Positions 44,208 through 58,500 of a stretch of DNA of 64,000 bases are shown piece by piece (the stretch's first letter is position 1; every line of letters starts with the position of its first letter). The notes under the pieces are model-generated. The model did no database searches. It had not been told where the DNA came from and worked only from the letters and a program-made list of their open reading frames with translations. The position numbers were made by a program, and so were the translations under genes. The stretch comes from Tubulanus polymorphus (lineage: Eukaryota; Nemertea; Palaeonemertea; Tubulaniformes; Tubulanidae). The stretch covers positions 8,468,231 to 8,532,230 of the forward strand of contig NC_134033.1 in NCBI RefSeq assembly GCF_964204645.1. The letters are read 5' to 3'.

Positions 44208-44625
44208 ATTTCTTGCTTTTCGGCGGTTTCCCGCTATTTTTGTGATGAGAAATTTAAAAAAATGAGCTTTCAAATTTGTCCAGATCCGTTGAGAAATTGA
44301 TGGGGGGGGGGGGACGGTTTACTGTGTCTGGCATTATGTTTCAACTCACAAAACTGAGTATTTTTAGCATGCTTGAGGGTACTCAGCCCAAAGATTTTCG
44401 TTATGTGCTGCCATCTGGTATTGCCAATATAAACTACTGTGAAAAAATAACCAGTTCGTGCTGCCTTCTGGAATTGAAACATGACTTTTAGAAATAATGC
44501 TGGGGAACCCCCACATTTGATTCGTGCCTATGTTGCAGTTAAGCTGCAATTCCAGTAATTGAGCAATTTTCAACAAAAGTCCCGCTTTTTTCATAATCCC
44601 TGGTTCTCATACCTGGTTATTCTAG
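44208..44625. mobile_element. CAGGGATGA-ended element with G12 tract
   Basis: Left end CAGGGATGAGAATTTC at 44208, right end GGTTCTCATACCTG at about 44612-44625, flanked by GTTAT on both sides. G-run at 44306-44317. Same family as 53396-54061 and 54142-54986. Confidence 0.6.
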
Positions 44626-44639
44626 TTCTGTAAATTCCT

Positions 44640-45640
44640 TCTTAAAGCAATTCACAGAACTAAAATCGGTCACGCAATTGAAATGTTACTTATGAAAATC
44701 ACATGTCTCAGCAGCATAATATTTGTTTCGAATGATCAGCAACTTATTGAAACACTGTCAGTTTCGTGGGAAACTTAAACTAGGCCATAACGTATGATAC
44801 GTTTTGTCAAAAAATTATTTCAATGAACCCCAGAAAAAAAATTTTCACTTGGTACTTAAGAAGTCGGGTTACGGCAAACAGACAATTATTTTGGGAAGTA
44901 AACTTCATAAAATATCGTCTAGAGATTTAATCTTTGTCAGCATTGTCATAAAACACATCTCCTTACATGAGATTGGGATTACCCAACTTTTGTTTTTTGG
45001 TAAAAGGTTAGGCCTATCTACAATTCCTAGAATTGAATTCACTAAGTAAATTAATGTGAGGATGAATAACTACATCACTTGGTATGGTGAACGGTCACCT
45101 TGTAAACATAAATCCCATGGGGTTGGAAGTGCAGCAGCAAAAGCAGCAGCAATAAGTTACTGAATGACGTTTTTTTTTCTTTGAATATCATGTTTTTGAT
45201 GAGATTGAAGTAAATTCGTCGGAGCAACATATGAGAACCTGTCAAAAATCGGCAATCAAAAATTTCTTCCAATGCGCTTGGGGCCTGTCAATCATTCTGA
45301 ACCATCATCATGACTTGATTAAGCCATATCTTAATCTGAAATTTTTAATTTGTCATAGTCAACTTACATGCTCTAGCTAAAACTTAAATGAAGAATTATT
45401 AGGAGTCATATCTATTTTAAATTAAATCTTGAAGTGGCAGATCAGCATAAGTTGTACGAAAGATAGAACAATCTGAAATATTGTTCCTGCCAAGCTCTGT
45501 TCGTGTGAAAAATACAATGACAGTGGGATATTATAGGTTTTTGCAAAATTGCATGATTTTCATGAAGAAAGATATAAAGCTACTGGTTCATTGGCAGTCG
45601 TGTGCCTGGGCACTCGTTAAAATAACCAATTTGCATATTA
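44640..45640. other. No gene recognised
   Basis: One kilobase without recognisable domains or repeat ends; a (AGC)n-like tract lies near 45131-45150. Confidence 0.4.
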
Positions 45641-46299
45641 CCTTATTTTCCGGTGTATAAGTCGAGTTTTTGAGACCAAAAATCATGTCCAAAAAACATA
45701 GGTCGACGTATGCACCGAATACACTTTCAATATCATTTAAACTGCCGATGTTTAAGAGTTCAAGGTAGCCATGATGAAATGGAATATTGATTTATGTTAG
45801 GCTACACTCGCATATCAATTAGAATTTAGAATAAAATAGTGAAATATTTTCTTATAGTTTGGAAATGGTTCAAAATTAACTGATAAGAAAAAATTAAATT
45901 AACAGAATTAACAGAAAAGCGCGATCGTAAAGCACTTAATATAGCTGCGCTGCTGTGGCAGCGTGCCAATAATCAATACACAGCAGTCTAATACTAGACT
46001 ACAGGCGCACAGGGTATCAATGTATATATAATACATTCAACACATGGATACAATCAATGAGCACTCGTCCAGTAATTTACTATCAGAAACAACAGATCCC
46101 AATGATTAATTTCAAACAGTGGTAAAGACTCTCAACTACTATGAGAATGACCGTAGCAATGTTTTCAAAAAGTGACATATGTAAACACATGAAGACGGGA
46201 CTCCACTTATACACCGACTATAGCCTTAGTACAACTTTATAAACTGAAAATTTGACCTCGACTTATACACCAAGTCGACTTGTACACCGGAAAATACGG
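45641..46299. mobile_element. TA-bounded MITE (CCGGTGTATAAGTCGA ends)
   Basis: Inverted ends CCTTATTTTCCGGTGTATAA and complement of CCGTATTTTCCGGTGTACAA, flanked by TA on each side. 659 bp, no coding capacity. TA duplication fits Tc1/mariner/pogo-type transposition. It lies just upstream of the first POLA1 exon. Confidence 0.85.
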
Positions 46300-46443
46300 T
46301 AGTTATGAAAATTGGACCTCGAAAGCATAGGACCTTTCGTTCTCTACTCTAAATTGGAAATGAATTCGCTCAGAACTATGAAAATGCACCAACACCTGGC
46401 AGTTGAATCGATAAAATGAATAGGCTTTTCTTGGCTCATTTAG

Positions 46444-46565
46444 ATGGCCCGTCACTTGCCAGGGATCGTTCCCGCCGACAGAGGAAAGATAAAGGCGGAC
46501 GATTGGCTGCATTGGAGAAATTCAAACAAGCTAAAGCAGTTGGGCAAAAATGGGCGACACTTGAG
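46444..46565 (+). CDS. POLA1: POLA1 exon, basic N-terminal region
   Basis: Encodes [20 protein letters not shown]. Acceptor CTCATTTAG at 46443, donor GTAAG at 46566. If the acceptor is not used, the frame extends to ATG 46416. Confidence 0.8.
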
Positions 46566-49500
46566 GTAAGAGAAGTGTAGTTTAAGAATCAAATCTTTGT
46601 AGGCCTAAAAAATAGAACTGTATGGAAAAACCCTGTGATGTGGGACAGAGGATGCATGTACTAGGGCAGTGGTCTGTACTGTGAGTCTCATGATATCAGG
46701 TTTGAATCCCAGCTGAGTGAGGAAGTGTCTACAAGGGCAGGGTACGGGGTTTGTACTGTGACAGATTCCAGGATCTCCACCTGTTTAAATCCCTGCGGAA
46801 GGAGGATCAGGGTTTTCTAAGATAGGAGCTTGTGCGGCAAAATCTCATAATATTATCAAATTCTAGATCCTGAATCTAATTGCATTTGATTCCAGTTTTT
46901 TTTTTTTGTGGATTGCACAAACTATATTGTGAAATATTTAGTTTTTCAAGCAGTTTGGCCTACGCTAATTGATAAGCTTGTAAAGTTATTATTTTACAGG
47001 TTGAGGAGGACAATGTCTATGATATGGTTGACGAAGAGGAATATTCTAAAATTGTACAATCGCGACAAGATGATGATTGGATTGTCGATGACAGTACGTA
47101 TTCACACCAGTACAGATGTAGATAGCTCCATAACCCTTCATTTGGTCTGGTGAATATCTTCCCTTGGCAGTCCATAGTTTGGTTGGGCAAAGGTCTTTCT
47201 TCCTCGCTAACCCCAGGGATGAGAATTTACCGCTGATTTCGGTAGCCCTACCGGAAAATATAATTTTTATGTCCTCAGCTCAACTTAAGTTCTGAGGGGG
47301 CAAATCATCCTCCCCGGCATGGATTCGAAACTGATGGCATCGAGATTGCCACGGTAAGAAACTCTGCCACACAATACTGAGTCCGCGGCTACATGCGCAG
47401 CTTAGATGATGTCATATTATTAGCCAATCAGATATCCCGTTTCATTTTAGCCCGGGTTTTCCCATTTACAGTTCTTCCATGAAATTTACCTTGGCTATTA
47501 TACAACGAGCAATCTGATTGGTGCCGCAAGTTTTCGTGCGGCGAAGCTGCGCATGTACCTGCACACCCGGTCTAGTGTGGCAGGGGTTCATGCCGTGGCT
47601 GAGTTTAATCTCTGCCGAGGGAGGATGGGGCATAAAGATTTACCCCTGTCTGAATACGCTGCCGCCGCAAGTGACGTTAACAGCCTAGAGGCCGCAATTG
47701 TTGATCAATTGTTTTCAAACTTGTCACAAAAGTAGGGTATCACTTGGGCCAGAACCCTATTTGAAATTGGGTCGATTCGATTCAAATTATGGCCACCAGG
47801 GGGCCGACATGAAAAATGGCGTTAACAGCCTAGAGGCTGCAATTGTTGACCAATTTATTTCAAACTTGTCACAAAAGTAGGGTATCACTTGGGCCAGAAC
47901 CCTATTTGAAATTGGGTCGATTCGATTCAAATTATGGCCACCAGGGGGCCGACATGAAAAACGACGTTAACAGCCTAGAGACTGCAATTATTGACCAATT
48001 TATTTCAAACTTGGTACATAAGTAGGGTATCACTTGGCCCTGAATCCTATTTAAAATTGGGTCGATTCAAATAATGCCCACAGGAGACTGACATGAAAAA
48101 TGACGTTAATAGCCTAGAGGCCACAATTGTTGACCCATTTATTTCTAACTTGGCACACAAGTAGGGTATCACTTGGGCCAAAACCCTAAAAAGGTTGATT
48201 CGATTCAAATTTTGGCTACCAGGGGGCCAACCTGAAAAACAACGTTAACAGCCTAGAGGCCGCAATTGTTGACTGATTCAAATTATGGTCGTCAGGGGAA
48301 AACAACCTAGAGGCTGCAACTGTTGATCAATTTTTTACACTTTGTACACATGTTCTCGAATATCATTCTTATAGAAATAATTGTGGCCATGATATTTCTA
48401 ACGCATTTACCACAAACCCTGTAACTTCATGTGGCAGTGAATTTCAGGCCGGGGGCATGCAAGGCCCTGCCTGATTCTAGTTCCAATAGGCTAGTCAAAA
48501 AATGATGTAAAAGTATAGGGGGCTGATAGTCTTACTGGTCCGGCGCGATAGGTTAGCAGTACTATACTGATTTTGTATCAACTAAGTATGTATTTTATCA
48601 ATCGGTTGCAGATGGCGTGCGCAGCAAGTGTAATAACTACCGTAAAAACCGGCGTATAAGTCTACGCGGAGTATAAGTCGAGGTCGATTTTTAGGCCTAC
48701 ATTTCATGATTTTAACATATATCCGGCTTATAAGTCTAGTCCCTTCTCTTAGAAGAATAATTACTTGTATCATTATATTGAATAGTTTGTTTTGATAACA
48801 ATGTGCGCCTTCACACACGCCTCTGTGTGTCAGCCTGATTGCTGCTGTGTGTTAATCAATAGACTGTTACACACTCAGGTATAATACACTACCATACAGT
48901 GATACAGTAGTGTGAGTCACAAGCTATATATAACCTAATGTATTAAGCGCTGCTATGAGCGCGCATATATGAATACATCGTTTGAAATGAAGCTGTGTCA
49001 AAATGAAAGAAGTTTTTTTCATTAAATAACTTTATTTATCATGAATTATTATTCAAACTGTTATAGCAGTGAGAAGATGAACACTGTCTTTTTTGTCTGG
49101 TAGAATCAATATTTCTTGTGACCTGAAAATACTTAGTAGAAAACTGTACTCAGCGTATAAGTCGAGGTCAATAATTTAGTGGTAAAATGGTAAAATCAAA
49201 GATTAAAAACTCGACTTATACGCCGGTTTTTACGGTATATACATTACTACTGTAAGGTAACCGAAAGACATTTATACACTGTGATGAAATAATTCAGGGC
49301 TCGACCTGCAATGCATGAAATGTCGATTGTCATCGATGTGGATGTGCCACATTGGTACTAGCCTTTACCTTCCAAAATATAATAGTTATTCATGGGTTCA
49401 AGATCACTCTTCGGCGCACGCAATTGCTAAGCTATCAGCTGGTTCGGGTGTGTAACTTTCTCAAGAAAAACTACCGCAGATAGGCCCGTATTCTCATCCC

Positions 49501-52500
49501 TGGGACCTTCAATTCAGTTGGATGGAGATCGTGTTGATAGAAGTACTATATATTGTTTGTCACTAGTATCTAGTATCTTTCCTCACATGGATTGTATTTT
49601 AGCTGGATCAGGTTATGTTGAAGATGGTCGAGAAATATTCGACGAAGATGATGGAGAAAATGATGGCTGTTCGTCTAAAGGTACGAGTAACAAGTTTTAG
49701 AATTTAGAATTTGTTTGGAAAATGCAGTAAGCAACGAGCAGTGGAAGTGCATATTCAACAAAAGGGTTAATGAATACTAATCAGCATCCTTGAGACTTAC
49801 TGATCATGGTTGCCGGTGTATTGTACTGGTCTGAATGTCTCCTTATTCTCAGTTTTTCCTGATTCGATGGAAATTCTTAGCTGATCTCATTCTAATCTGG
49901 CGATATGATTCAATGGAATTTTTCAGCTAAAAAGGTTGCGGCAGCCGATAGGAAAAAGTCGAAAAATCCAAACATTCAAAAACAAGAATCGCGTAATAAG
50001 AACATACGCAGCATGTTCATGTCAGCTGCGGTGACTGGAACATCAAAGAAGAAACCTGAGGTATTGAAACATTTCTAGAGTTTTGAACACTTATGTTCCC
50101 ATTTTATCATACATTTCTTCAGATTGCGACTCGGTTTTTGGCTCGCACCAGTGGGCCTATTTCAACGGTCTGGCTGATCGATTATCATTCGTATGCTCGA
50201 TACACTACGCTCAAAGCTATTTTTAGCACTCTCAAACGCAATTTCAGTAGCCTGTTATTTCACTAATGGGCGAACAGATTAAGCAAAATATATTTCCTAA
50301 TTGGTTTTTCTTAATGGTGCAGAAAGATGAAAGCAGAAAGATGTGGGTTTCATAGTTTTTGAGAAATTTACCAAAAAGTTTCTAAAATTCGATATTTGAG
50401 CACATTTTTTAATGCAGCATCTTTAACCGTCCAAAATAACATATGTGAAAATTCAATGCTATTTGCGTTGGAAGAACTTCATATCGCCAAGATTCGACGC
50501 TTTGTTCGGTAGTTATGGGCTTTCAAAGACGTAACCCCCAATAATCTTGGTTATGTATAATTTGTGTTGACCCGGTTTTGACTCCCATCATGATTTCATA
50601 ACATTGAACGAGGTGGATCAGCTGGAGCGCGTTATTTCTCAAACAAAATGGCGGCACGATTGAATAGGTTGATATTCATCATTTCTTGCGCGAATACTGA
50701 TTCTCAAGGCGTATGATATAACGATTTATTGTGTGCGATGTGTTCGATGATTCATGTAGTTTTGATATCCCGTGCTTAAGGTGACGTTGCATCAAGATTT
50801 ATGACGAAAAATTGATTTCAAAATGCGGAAATTTACTTCCGTGTTCGCCACACGGCTGATTTACTGATAGCATCGAATTTTTAGAGATGAGTGATATATA
50901 CATGACTGGAAATACTCGTTTTATCATCATTAATTGAAGCATTAGCGATTCGTTTTGGAGCCTGATTATTAGTATTAGTTTGTTAACTGCGGCATAGCGA
51001 TGAGCGTTTGCATTGAAAACAGTCGTGTACAGTCGCGTAGGCAATATCGCCTTATACTCTCGTGTTCACTGCGTGTATGTATCAGTTATAGAGAAAGTGC
51101 GCCTGGTGTAGGCCGCGCGTAACAACGATTTGCCTGAGTGAAGATGTATGCTACATAAAGCAATCCTATCGTGAAATTATTAAAAATCATGTCAGTCATG
51201 TTTCGTCAGTAATGGGCACTGGCCTCAAATTTGAAGAACTTGGGAGCTTCTGTCCTGATTGGTCCGTATGATAATGAAAAACCTCCGATGAAACCCAGGC
51301 TCACCAAGTTTGTAACGTATCTTATCGGGTCACTCAAAGTTTTAGTTGTTTTAATTTACGTCATTCAAGGGATGTATTTAAATTATGAACATTTGTTCAG
51401 ACAAAAGGCCCATATCAATTTTTCAAAGATTTCATTCTCGTTAAAAGTCAGTTATCATTAAAAGTTCACTCTGACCAAAATTGAGTCCTTTTTCATATAT
51501 TTCTTTCTTGTTTAATTTTCAATGAAATGAATTTTTGTATACCGGTAGCCTACGTGACAGATTTTTTACTTCACACCAGATTGGCGAGCCACTGGCCCTT
51601 TATTCTCAGATTTGAAAATGGTCTGCTGTGTCAGTGTTGCCTGAAACAGTCGCATTGCATTCATTATTTCGTCAGTGTTGTTTCATCTTTCATCACCTGT
51701 TTATTAGCTACACAGCGCTAAGCGCTCAATGATGTAATTGCTATAGGCCTAAATAGTCTACATACACAGCCACGCTTATATGTCGCCGTTATGATCTTTT
51801 GTACCTCGTTATAGTGAACATTTGTTTTGCAACCAAGAGCAAACCAAGAGCTTTCACTGTGGAGACGTTTCGCTGTACCCAAAGTTTTCTCATCTAATTT
51901 AATCAATGAAATGTCTCCTCCAAAATGTCACTGACTTGTGGTTCGACGACCCTCAAGAAAAGATGCCTGTCTCCATAAAACTGTCTATGACCTCATTAGA
52001 CCACCTGGGACTTAAGTGCCAGCGGAATATTGTGTTCACTTTTTCTGTCATCCATTCATAGCGTTGTCCGTCCGTAAACGGAATCCAGTTATTTTGGAAT
52101 GTTTTAAAGATGCTCCAATGTAATGTCTTGATATTTCGGTAAGACATGTATCTACCCTAGACACATCTTCAGCCCAAAAACTGGCCCTGTCAGAACCAAG
52201 ATGGCCATCTGGCAGCCATTGTTGTTCACCAAAATCAGCACTTTTTGTACATTTTAGAAGTTTCTGAGGGAAATATCGAAGACGCTTTAATCAATTACCT
52301 TGATCTTTCATATATATTGGAATCCCCATAGGGCCCATCAGCATAAGAAAAATTTGGACAATTGGACTCAAGATGGCCATCCTATGACCTTTTTTGTGCC
52401 TAAAAAAGTAAATTTTGGCCCAAATTCTGTAGCTTCCTTCTGCATATATACCTTTGCATATTTTGTTACCACATTGCAAAGTTGTAGCTCATGACATGGT

Positions 52501-55500
52501 CTTTGATTGTGGTGAGTTTCTAAGTCATTAGTTATTAGAGTACATTACACGTCTGGGTGCTCACTTAAAATCCAAGTAAGTTCGGATGAATTTTGGGGGG
52601 CCAAAAGGACACGATTTTGGTGGCCCACCTCATCAAATCTTACATCATATAAAAGCCTTGACTATTTACTACAAAATGACACTAACTTGTAATGCATGGA
52701 AATAAACAGCAAACGAGTTATTCTGTATCGCGATGATCTTCGATTTTACCTTGAATTTTCTGAGAAGTAATTGACACTACATAGTGCAATTCCTGAGTGC
52801 CAATCGATTAAACATGTATCGATGGCTAAAATGATACCTTCGTTTCTCAACCCCAATATCAATCTATACCGACGACGATTTTGTTGATCGAGGTTACTTA
52901 TATTTCGAGCCTCAGCACCTTTGGTCCTCTAGTTTTCAAAACTTGCAGGGATGCTAACTGCTCTGTTTTGCCTAAAATCTCTGTAATACCTTAAACTTGC
53001 ATTGCATGGCTGTTGACTCTTAACTCAGTCTAACAGTGGAAGTTCGTTTGGACCTGACTTGCAAACGTGTTTGAAAAGCTCTATTCTGTGTAAGCCTTAC
53101 CAACCAAACTAACTCGTCTTCACCCTAAGTTTGAGTTTCAATTTCTATTCTCTGTCGTCGTCCTATAAAAAGTTTCTTTCTAGCTATTTATTACTGATAC
53201 AACATAAAATTTTTCAATAAGAAAACTACATAAGAAGAAATAAAATTGATGAGGATTTTTAAATTTTCTTGTACTGTGCTTAAAATTGCATGTCGATGAT
53301 GCTTTTTCACAGTTTTTAGGATTTTTCACATCAAGATGATAACTGCAACAACCTCGGCATATTGACAAAAAATTCTCAAAGATGTTAATATCCTTTAGAG
53401 ATGAAAATCTTCCGCGGATGCGCAGATATCCGCGGTTAGAGGTCCATTTTTGTCATTCTTGAGATTGATGTAGATCCCTTGAGAATATGATAGGGGGGGG
53501 GGGGGGGTTAGGGTCTTGGGGAAAGGGAAAGTTGATAGTTAGATCGTGGCATACTTAACGAACAGACCGTAAAAGCGTCTCAGAAAACCGGTGCTACGAT
53601 CTCTGAAATATTTTTTTTTACAACATCATTGCGAAACACTGCTGTTGTCTAGACATTGTTTTAATCAGGCACAATAGGCTTGGCTTCAGTGATAGATTGG
53701 AAGATTATAGATAGGGGCTCCTCTTGGGACTCTACTATTTATTGACAAGTTCAATTGAACATGAACATGTTCTAGTGATTTGGATATCGTTGGAGCCATC
53801 CTTTTCATGTACTCAAGACATAAACAATGAACGATCAACCGCGTGACAGCAGTCTTATTTTGTCATTGGAAAATGGGCCTCAGATGCGCCAAAAACTCCT
53901 TGAAATTTCAAAATTTTCTTGGGGGAGTTCCCCTAAACCCCCCTTTAGGGGCTTTGCACCTTCGGCGCTCGCGACTGCTGATGGCATGGCCAACAGTAGT
54001 TAGCCTGTAATACTTTTATTTCAAATTTTTCTGCGTTTTTTAAATGCCTCTGTTTTCATCCCTGATCCTTGAGTTCATCGACCTGACCTCGGATAAGCAC
54101 ATTTAGAAATGATGTTGTTTCCTTCTGCCTTCTGCTTTCATCAGGGATGATAATTTTCCGCCGATCGGCGGATTTCCGCCTTTTAAATCAATTTTTATCA
54201 TTTCTCAGATCAATGCATATCCGTTGAAAAAATGGGGGGGGGGTGGGGGGGGGGGGTAGGATGATGACTGTGGTTTTCCAGCATTGTAAGGATAGATTGG
54301 CATGACCATAAAAGCGTTTCCCGATCTATTTTTAAATGCGATCATTTAGCGGCATTTGTATCCTAACAAAGTTTTCTCTGTCGTTTGGCCGACGCATGTC
54401 TGGATATATGAATATATGTATCTACATTATTGATTTTTCATCAAGTAGTGGTGTTTTTAATACGTACATGCTTATATTTTAAACACGTGTGTGTGGTGTG
54501 ACAATGCGATATAGAATCATGTGGAAAATTTTAGTTTTTTTTAATGGAAATCTAGCTTGTTGTAATATCAGTACTGATATTAGTTCGTAATATCAGTACT
54601 GATATTAGTTCATTAATAAAGGATGCTGGAAAATAAAGTCTAATTCAATTATCTATTGCGTGGTGGGCGAGTGATCGTCGCTTTCAAGAAGATTGATCAA
54701 TGTGGGATTCGAACCTACTAGTTACATTATAGTTGTCTCTGCATCAATTATGTCCCTGCCGTCTTGGAACTAGCAGTGTGTTGTGTAAAACATGGACGAT
54801 GTTGTTTGATTTTTTGGCTTTGCTGAGAGAAATTTCAATCGGAAAACTGCTGAAAAACGATCTGAGACACTGCTGAAAAACGATCTGAGACGATGTGAAA
54901 ATCAAAAATTTTCTGGGGGAGGGTAATTACTTCGCGCCTACGGCGCTCGTTTCCGCCTTTTCAACATTGGTCTGTTATCATCCCTGTTTCATTTACTATC
55001 AGCCATTTAGCTGGCAATCAAAAGGGACTGATTCATATAGACCAGGTAATAGAAGAGACGGGTATTGATTTCTGTGAAGCATGCTCGTGAATTAAACCAT
55101 GGTTAATAGTGATATCATAATTGCCATTGCTGGACAAAGAGTTCTTACCAAAAGTGGTTTGTCAATAGACTTAAGTTAGTTTTCTTGTTTCTTTACTGCA
55201 GAAAGATATCACATTAAATGAAGATGATGATATACTCGGGGATATTCTTGGCGAACTTAAAAACGACGTTTCGATGAAACCAGCTGCAGTGAGAGTGAAA
55301 AAATCTGGCAGTAACAGGTAGGTGAAATCAACGCCAAAATACCATAGAAGGTTCTTAACCCGTTCGTTACATGGTACAAGGTCTCCGGTGACTCCCATTT
55401 TCATAGAGAATTTTCATAATACCCATGCACCATCTACTTTGTGCAAACAGTCGTTTCGAAATATATTTAGTGGATCAATATTGATTAATATATTTCTCTA

Positions 55501-58500
55501 ATTGTGCCGACTACCTTGCTACACTAAAACGGTCATAATTTTTTTATCAAAATGAATTTTACCATCAAATTCACAGATAATCATCACAAAATACGGCCGA
55601 ATAGAAAAGCAGGCTTTGTTTAGCAATTGGTAGGATATCTGAACTCTATTTGAGATTTTTCTGAAAAGCTATATCAATTGTGGTAATTAGGTCACGTGAC
55701 GCAAATGAATAGTATTAGAATTAATTTTCTTATCACCAAAATATTTGGGCTCTGCGTTGCCCTCTGTGGGTACAGTACCCCTTTCATAACCACTTACGTT
55801 ATCTTTATGCCAAGGGTTTAAGTAAAATCACCAAAAAATTTCGATTTCTGGCTCAGTACAGTGGGTGGGTATAAGGCCAGTACTGAAAGGGTTAAGACAA
55901 GAGTACCCTAGACATTTCGGCCCCACTCCGCGCGGTGGCGCCACCCCGCGGGATTTACGCGAAGCAGCAGAACACAAACACGGCCATTCTCTCAATTTTC
56001 AATGATAGAAATCATTGTGTATTTCAATTATTTCGGCTGTTAGGGTTTTAAGGCACAATATAAGTTGATGATGTGATATGGCGATGTCAATTAATGATAA
56101 TTCCGCAGTGAAGCTAGTCACGAACAGTGCTGATTGAGTGTACAGCTGCCAAAAACACTGAAATGTGCGTAGTTGAGTAACTATTTGCAGTGAATTGCAG
56201 ACGAAACATGAAGCCTTAACGGCCGTTTAAAAAAGAATTATACCAATCGCAATTGTAAAATAAAAATGAGATAGAACCTAAGTTAAAATTCTGGCCATTT
56301 CTAAAATGTTATTGATTATTATTACTAATTTTAGTCAGTGCGGAACGTTTAGTTTTCCAACAATGAGGGGTGGTAGGTAGTCATGCAATTCAAGTCATCA
56401 TTTATTACACGTTACTTCCGTGTTGTTGAAAATCTCGCGAGTCCTGGACTAAACCCCAATGAACAATGTGATCTGTGTGCTGGCCACCAAAATGCACACA
56501 GATCACACTACACTACCCATTACACACTCCAGTACCCACAGCTTTCATATATCCATCCAAATATTTAGTGGCTTTCTTCCTGGATAATTGGAAGGTCGTA
56601 ACAAAGTAGTAGGTAGCTAGGGGTCAGATTGGTAGTAGCATACATCCTATACGATTCATCCATAGGCCTATTCGTTAGGTTTTTAAAATGATGGTCTGTA
56701 CAACAGTACAGTCAGTAGTGTTAAAGGACATTTTATGCCCACTTGGGACTTAAGTGAAGTCCTAGTGTGCTTGCGTTCACTTGTCGTCCATCATCTGTCA
56801 TCCGTCCGTAGACGGAATCCAGTTATTTGGGAAGTTTTAAAGATGCTTTAATGTAATGCCTTTGGTTTACGCATGTATCTTCCCTAGACACATCTTCAGC
56901 CAAAAAACTGGCCCTACCAGAATCAAGATGGCCAACTGGCAGCCATTGTTGTTCGCCAAAATCAGCACTTTTTATATCTTTTTCGAGTTTTCGAGGGAAA
57001 TTTTCAAGATGCTTTGATCACTTACCTTGATCTTTCGTATATATTTGTATCCTGCAAGTGCCCATCAGTATGAGAAAAATTAGGCCATCTGAGCATCAGA
57101 CTCAAGATGGCGCCTGTATTTTTTGTGCCAAAAATGGTCAATTTTGGCCTGAATTCTGAGTCAGGTAACTTCCTACTGGTTTGCCATTTTTCATTTAATT
57201 TAAGAATGTACCGTTTTATATGGTGTTAGAATAAAAGAAATTTTGTGAATGGAATGAATTTTTTTTTAAAATAGAATAAACCCTATTTATGATTAATAAT
57301 CATTTAATTTTACTTTGACAGTGTTGATAAATGAGAGTGCTGCCTTTATTCGTTCCATTGAATTTGTAATAAAACTTTATCTACCATTCTTGTGACCTGA
57401 AAATACAAATAGGAAACTGTGCTTAATGTATCTAAATCGAGGTCTTATGATGATAAATGCCTTAACCTAAATTTTTAGAAATATCTAGTGGCGATAGAAT
57501 TCCTTACCATTAAAGTCGATAGATCTATGAAGACCTGTCGAATACCGAACAAATGAATTAATAAAACCATCAATTGCCCAAACAGGAGTTACTTAAAAGA
57601 ATTTGAGTTTTGAAATAAGTGAAGTTTCTCAAACATTAATATCCAGGAATAAAGGGGCATGCCGAGAAAGGGTTATACTTTCTTCGGGCTTCTAGGGAAC
57701 ATTCCATTACTTGGAAAAGTCAATCATATTTGGCTGACATCTAAGGTGTCCATCAAAATTTACGTTTGAGTATCCTGACTCCCTTTTTATTCCCCCATAC
57801 CCAGCCTTGCATTATTCTAGCTTACTAAGTTCCACTGAACACTACTTAATTTTCAAACCTATTAAATATGGCTATTCTGCTATTTTTCAATGTTCGAGTT
57901 CTAGAATCGAATTTTGGTCGAGAACTGTTGAACTGTATCCGGGCACCTACCCTCACTAGTAGGGTCCAGCTGCATTTAAGTAAGACTCATGTAAAGATGG
58001 CAGCCTTTACGGCTTCATTATGAATCATAATGTTAGTTAAGAAAAATCCTGCAATCTATTTTCAGTCCATTCCCTTCTAGACCTGTCTCCAAGTCGGCGA
58101 TGAAAAAGGCTGCATCATCTGTTTTCAGCAGTCGTCCGCTGCCAGTGGTGATGCCTTTAAAACCAAAGATGGCGAAAAAGCCGTCAGCCGTCGCCATGAA
58201 GAGATCACCAGTGAAAAGGGAACCAGTCATCGAGTTAAATTCATTTGACGATGCCGCAGTTGATATATCAGAGATTGATTCAATGGATGTTGCCGAGTGT
58301 AAGGACGAGATTATTGAAATAAAGCAAGAAACACCAGGTAAATTAGTAAAATAATGACTTCACATTAACCTCATCTGTACCAATGACTGCTATTTAGAGG
58401 TCATGCAGCCATTTGCTATTTCCACATGACCACACAGTCAAGTCTTGATACACTGCTATCTGATACACTGCCAGCCTCGTTTGTCGCCAACAATTTTGAA

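Larger units (their letters stand above)
47214..49502. mobile_element. Composite insert with CAGGGATGAGAAT ends inside POLA1 intron
   Basis: Left CAGGGATGAGAATTTAC at 47214, right ATTCTCATCCCTG near 49490-49502. It encloses MITE-A, the 145-bp array and the TA MITE. No clear target duplication, so it may be two ends of separate copies. Confidence 0.5.

Noticed and set aside
44276-44594. Small proteins encoded on both strands at 44.3-44.6 kb.
   Set aside because: They overlap each other across a G12 run inside a noncoding transposon.
47553-48025. Three overlapping 60-residue frames as small genes.
   Set aside because: They are translations of the 145-bp tandem unit and shift with it; no start context or codon bias.
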